Part shown: in pieces, positions 33,348 through 36,265 of the stretch
How positions within the stretch are numbered: position 1 is the first letter of the stretch
How the letters are laid out: each line of letters starts with the position of its first letter
Source of the DNA: CAZIGM01 sp964538675
GTDB lineage: Bacteria; Bacillota; Bacilli; Tepidibacillales; Tepidibacillaceae
NCBI GenBank assembly: GCA_964538675.1
Contig: CAZIGM010000017.1
Span: 1 to 36,265, forward strand
Direction: 5' to 3'
DNA: 36,265 bases
Position numbers and translations under genes: made by a program
The notes under the pieces: generated by a model
Database searches by the model: none
The model's input: only the letters and a program-made list of their open reading frames with translations
What the model was told of the DNA's origin: nothing

Positions 33348-34607
33348 GTGATAAAAAAATATACTTTAAAAAATGGTTTAAAAGTAATTTTAGAGCCTAT
33401 TCCTACTGTTCGATCTGTTGCTATAGGTATTTGGGTTGGAACTGGGTCAAGGCATGAAATAGCAAATAATAATGGTATTTCACATTTTATTGAGCATATG
33501 TTTTTTAAAGGAACTCATAATAGATCTGCAAAGGATATTGCAGAGGCATTTGATTCCATTGGGGGTATTATAAATGCTTTTACATCTAAAGAATATACTT
33601 GTTATTACACAAAATTGTTAGATGAACATGTTGAGATGGGGTTAAAATTATTGTCTGACATGTTTTTTAATTCCAAATTTGATAAATCAGAATTAGAAAG
33701 AGAAAGAAACGTAGTTATAGAAGAAATAAAAATGAATGAAGATACTCCCGATGATCAAATTCATGATATTATAGCTAACATTTCTTTTAAAGATAACTCT
33801 TTAGGTTACTCTATTTTAGGTAGTGATGAAATACTATTAAATTTAACAAGAGATAAAATTGTTGATTATATTGAGGAAAAATATACTATCAATAATTCTG
33901 TAATTACAATAGCAGGAAATATAAATAATGATATTATTGATTTGATAAATAAATATTTTTTAGTCTTTAATAACAATGGACCAAAAAATACAATTAACAA
34001 AGCAAATTTTTACGCTGATGAAATGATAAAAATCAAACAAACGGAACAAGCTCATATAGCTATAGCTTTGCCTGGATTAGCAATTTCAGACCCGAATCTT
34101 TATTCCTTAATTTTACTAAATAATATTATTGGCGGAAGTATGAGTTCAAGATTATTTCAAGAAATAAGAGAAAAAAGAGGTTTGGCATATTCAGTATTTT
34201 CTTATCATTCTAGTTACAACGATACAGGTCTATTTACAATTTATGCAGGAACAGCACCTAGTCAAGTTGATGAAGTAATTGATATTATTAACAACATATT
34301 AATTGACATAAAAAGTAACGGGATAGATGAGAGAGAAATTTTGAAAGGTAAAGAGCAATTAAAAGGAAGTCTAATGCTTAGTTTAGAGAGCACCAACAGT
34401 AGAATGAACAGGTTGGGTAAAAATGAATTACTGCTAGGGAAACATTTGTCGTTAGATGAGGTATTAAGAAAGATAAATAGTATAGATGGTAAATTAATTA
34501 AAGATATAATAGATATATTGTTAGTAAATCCATATTCTTTTGCTATGATAAGTCCTTTACAACAAACACCTAATTCTTTGAGGAGGGATATCCTTGTTAC
34601 AGATTAA
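33348..34607 (+). CDS. M16 family zinc peptidase (MlpA/YmxG type)
   Basis: Processing-peptidase-like protein of the pitrilysin family (419 residues). The inverted zinc motif HxxEH is in ISHFIEHMFFKGT (His, Glu, His about 46-50) with the distal Glu in ERERNVVIEEIKMNEDTPDD. The non-catalytic second domain has SMSSRLFQEIREKRGLAYSV, the M16 R/Y motif. Start is GTG 33348 with GGGAGG at 33335-33340. The gene is the counterpart of B. subtilis mlpA (ymxG) between pnp and the sporulation genes. Substrates are not defined. Confidence 0.92.
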   Translation: MIKKYTLKNGLKVILEPIPTVRSVAIGIWVGTGSRHEIANNNGISHFIEHMFFKGTHNRSAKDIAEAFDSIGGIINAFTSKEYTCYYTKLLDEHVEMGLKLLSDMFFNSKFDKSELERERNVVIEEIKMNEDTPDDQIHDIIANISFKDNSLGYSILGSDEILLNLTRDKIVDYIEEKYTINNSVITIAGNINNDIIDLINKYFLVFNNNGPKNTINKANFYADEMIKIKQTEQAHIAIALPGLAISDPNLYSLILLNNIIGGSMSSRLFQEIREKRGLAYSVFSYHSSYNDTGLFTIYAGTAPSQVDEVIDIINNILIDIKSNGIDEREILKGKEQLKGSLMLSLESTNSRMNRLGKNELLLGKHLSLDEVLRKINSIDGKLIKDIIDILLVNPYSFAMISPLQQTPNSLRRDILVTD

Positions 34608-35037
34608 TATAAAAAGGTTGCCTGGTAACGAAGATCTACCAATACCTCAGAAAATGTCTCTAGGTGCTAGTGGGTTTGATTTATATGCTGGGGTATCAAA
34701 AGATATAATTGTTCGTAAAGGAGAAAGAACTCTAATACCTACAGGTTTTTCACTGGAAATACCACAAGGAATGGAAGCTCAAGTAAGACCAAGGAGTGGA
34801 CTTGCATTAAAACATGGAATTACTTTATTAAATACACCAGGAACTATTGATGCTGATTACCGTGGAGAGTTGAAAATTATTTTGATTAATTTAGGGGAGG
34901 ATGATTTTGTTATAAGACGCTGTGATCGTATAGCACAATTAATTTTTATGAATATTCCACAGGTGTCCCTTATAGAAACAGATAAAATTAGTGAAACTAG
35001 CAGAGGAATTGAAGGATTTGGGCATACTGGAAAATAG
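34594..35037 (+). CDS. dut: Deoxyuridine 5'-triphosphate nucleotidohydrolase
   Basis: Trimeric dUTPase that removes dUTP and supplies dUMP for thymidylate synthesis (147 residues). All five motifs are present: GASGFDLYA (I), RPRSGLALKHG (II), LNTPGTIDADYRGELK (III, catalytic Asp), RCDRIAQLIF (IV) and SRGIEGFGHTGK (V). The start is probably TTG 34594, which has GAGGAGGG at 34580-34587, and gives a 14-base overlap with the M16 gene. No ATG gives a complete motif I. Confidence 0.95.
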   Translation: MLQINIKRLPGNEDLPIPQKMSLGASGFDLYAGVSKDIIVRKGERTLIPTGFSLEIPQGMEAQVRPRSGLALKHGITLLNTPGTIDADYRGELKIILINLGEDDFVIRRCDRIAQLIFMNIPQVSLIETDKISETSRGIEGFGHTGK

Positions 35038-35059
35038 ACAAAAGGGGAGTATTATATAG

Positions 35060-35233
35060 ATGGATGATGAAAAATATATACATGATATAGAAAATCTTCG
35101 TGATAAGTTACATAGTAAGGTTACTGATAAAGAATTAAGTCCTAGTACAATACTTAAGGATGATGAATTGTTAGAATTAAGCAATCAACTTGATGAACTT
35201 ATACTAAAATATATGACGGAAAAAAATAATTGA
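35060..35233 (+). CDS. Spo0E-like sporulation regulatory protein
   Basis: A 57-residue gene, short enough to be overlooked. The start ATG 35060 is preceded by AAAGGGGAG (35041-35049) and the reading frame ends at TGA 35231-35233. The product is two predicted helices: an N-terminal IHDIENLRDKLH and a C-terminal ELSNQLDELILKYM. The latter matches the Spo0E family signature (S-x-x-LD-x-LI-x-x-Y), in which Spo0E-type phosphatases dephosphorylate Spo0A-P. The family's Asp in the SxxxD motif is present (LSNQLDEL). A terminator follows. Assignment to the family is fair; activity on Spo0A-P is inference. Confidence 0.72.
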   Translation: MDDEKYIHDIENLRDKLHSKVTDKELSPSTILKDDELLELSNQLDELILKYMTEKNN

Positions 35234-35257
35234 TTATATTTTTACTTTACTTTTATT

Positions 35258-35285
35258 GAGGCTATGTTAAAATAGTCTCTTTTTT
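35258..35285 (+). terminator. Intrinsic terminator after the Spo0E-like gene
   Basis: GAGGCTAT (35258-35265) pairs with ATAGTCTC (35272-35279, one G-T pair) around GTTAAA, followed by six T's. Confidence 0.78.
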
Positions 35286-35368
35286 GTACTTTTTTTAATT
35301 TTTATCGCATAGAAAAAGAACAAGATTAGAAATGAAAATTTTTTTAGATAATTAAAGGGGCGAATTTA

Positions 35369-35605
35369 ATGAGATTTAGTGATTTTAATGGTAAAGAAGT
35401 TATTAATGTTATTAGTGGTGAAAGATTAGGAGTCATAGGAAATATAGATTTAGTAATAAATCCTAATACAGGCAAAATTGATGCTATTCTTTTACCACAA
35501 AGCTCTCTATTTATGTTTGGTAAACATAAAGAAGAAATATATATTAAATGGAATTCTATCCGTAAAATTGGGTCTGATATGATAATCGTGGAAAAAAAAG
35601 ATTAA
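35369..35605 (+). CDS. YlmC/YmxH family sporulation protein
   Basis: A 78-residue PRC-barrel-like protein of the YlmC/YmxH family. Typical elements are MRFSDFNGKEVINVISGERLG, then GNIDLVINPNTGKIDAILLP and IYIKWNSIRKIGSDMIIVE. In B. subtilis ymxH precedes spoVFA, the same relation as here, and the family is associated with sporulation although its function is unknown. AAAGGGGCG precedes ATG 35369. Since a terminator lies upstream, the gene should have its own promoter; I could not identify a convincing sporulation-type sequence in 35286-35368. Confidence 0.85.
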   Translation: MRFSDFNGKEVINVISGERLGVIGNIDLVINPNTGKIDAILLPQSSLFMFGKHKEEIYIKWNSIRKIGSDMIIVEKKD

Positions 35606-35686
35606 ATAGATTTTTATTTACTTAAATTAAATTTGTATATTATATAGTGTCACCACATTTTGGGCTGTAGAATATGATAATTCTGA

Positions 35687-35735
35687 AAAAATGCAATATT
35701 TTATGCTGAATCTTACTTTGCATTTTTGCTTTTTT
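35687..35735 (+). terminator. Terminator-like hairpin between ymxH and dpaA
   Basis: AAAAATGCAA (35687-35696) pairs perfectly with TTGCATTTTT (35718-35727) around a 21-base loop, followed by GC and six T's (35730-35735). The large loop makes it less certain than the other terminators here. Confidence 0.55.
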
Positions 35736-35768
35736 CAAGTAAAATATTTGGAAAGGGGTAACATTAAA

Positions 35769-36265
35769 TTGTTAACTGGAATCCATATAGCTTTTATTGG
35801 TGGTGACGCCCGTCAATTAGAAGTAATTAAAAAATGTGTTGAAATGGATGCACTTGTTACTTTAATCGGTTTTGATAATATAGAAAATAATTTGAAAGGT
35901 GTTTATTTTAAAGAACTAAGTAATAACGTATTAAATGATATTAATGTATTAATACTACCTATCGTCGGAACCGATGATGATGGTTATATTGAAAGTAAAT
36001 TTAGTGAGAAGAAATTAAAGCTGGTAGAAGAGTATTTATCACAGCTACCTAAAGAAAGCATTTTATTTACTGGAATGGCAAGACCTTATTTAAGTAATTT
36101 ATGCAGGGAATTAAACGTTAATCTTGTTGAATTATTAGATCGTAATGATGTTGCAATATATAATTCTATTCCTACAGCAGAAGGAACACTTATGCTAACT
36201 ATTCAAAACACTGATTTTACTATACATGGTTCAAATGCTATGGTATTAGGATTTGGTAGAACAGG
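35769..36265 (+). CDS. dpaA: Dipicolinate synthase subunit A (3'-truncated by window end)
   Basis: SpoVFA/DpaA, the dehydrogenase-like subunit that with DpaB makes dipicolinic acid, the core solute of endospores, in the mother cell. About 165 codons are in the window. Strong matches to the B. subtilis protein are LTGIHIAFIGGDARQLEVIK at the start (nucleotide-binding turn GGDARQLE), DVAIYNSIPTAEGTLML, and TIHGSNAMVLGFGRTG at the window edge, where a second Rossmann glycine motif begins. Start codon is TTG 35769 with GGAAAGGGG at 35750-35758; no ATG lies nearby. Presence of this gene shows the organism is a spore former. Confidence 0.93.
   Translation, partial: MLTGIHIAFIGGDARQLEVIKKCVEMDALVTLIGFDNIENNLKGVYFKELSNNVLNDINVLILPIVGTDDDGYIESKFSEKKLKLVEEYLSQLPKESILFTGMARPYLSNLCRELNVNLVELLDRNDVAIYNSIPTAEGTLMLTIQNTDFTIHGSNAMVLGFGRT

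Noticed and set aside
35286..35368. SigE-type promoter before ymxH (GCATAG near 35307)
   Set aside because: No matching -35 element at the right distance.
1..36265. tRNA or rRNA genes
   Set aside because: I saw no cloverleaf-like segments or rRNA sequence in the intergenic regions; all gaps over 300 bases are explained by repeats, terminators and the assembly gap.

Overview
The window is a stretch of core chromosome from an AT-rich (by eye about 30% GC), motile, endospore-forming member of the Bacillota (Firmicutes). Motility is shown by the end of a fla/che operon: flhG, cheB, cheA, cheW, cheC, cheD and a FliA/SigD-type sigma factor. Sporulation is shown by dpaA (spoVFA, dipicolinate synthase), a ymxH-type gene and a Spo0E-like protein. 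A PolC-type replicase and the rpsB-to-dpaA gene order agree with this. The order resembles the Bacillus subtilis ylxH-to-spoVFA region, but ispG sits where proS lies in Bacillus, there is no ylxP between infB and rbfA, and no ylxY-type deacetylase follows pnp. I cannot name the genus; a deep-branching spore former with mixed Bacilli and Clostridia traits fits best.

Layout. 1-9135: distal part of the flagellar/chemotaxis operon, all on +, tightly packed and often overlapping by 1-4 bases, ending in fapA (DUF342) and three small, poorly known proteins. 9136-10733: rpsB and tsf behind their own promoter, a structured leader candidate and an internal terminator. 10734-11074: a gene-free stretch with a small palindromic repeat element and a terminator. 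11075-17570: pyrH, frr, uppS, cdsA, dxr, rseP, ispG (UMP kinase, ribosome recycling, undecaprenyl-PP and CDP-diacylglycerol synthesis, two MEP-pathway enzymes, site-2 protease). 17571-18216: terminator, then an 80-bp tandem repeat array broken by a 100-N assembly gap, reaching the polC ribosome-binding site. 18217-22521: polC. 22522-30272: the nusA-infB operon (rimP, nusA, rnpM/ylxR, ylxQ, infB, rbfA, nrnA, truB, ribF) with a promoter and rimP leader hairpin. 30273-32994: rpsO and pnp with leader and terminator. 32995-33347: terminator, then a second, inverted copy of the polC-upstream repeat family. 33348-36265: M16 peptidase, dut, a Spo0E-like gene, ymxH and the 5' part of dpaA.

The coding part is conventional. 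The least explained part is the non-coding repeat family at 17690-18203 and 33061-33265. It has a 58-bp core whose two ends are identical at the two loci, alternating with unrelated but self-complementary hairpins. That is what one expects of a structured or mobile element rather than a simple satellite. A second, unrelated palindromic element lies between tsf and pyrH. No tRNA, rRNA, CRISPR array, transposase gene or prophage gene was seen.
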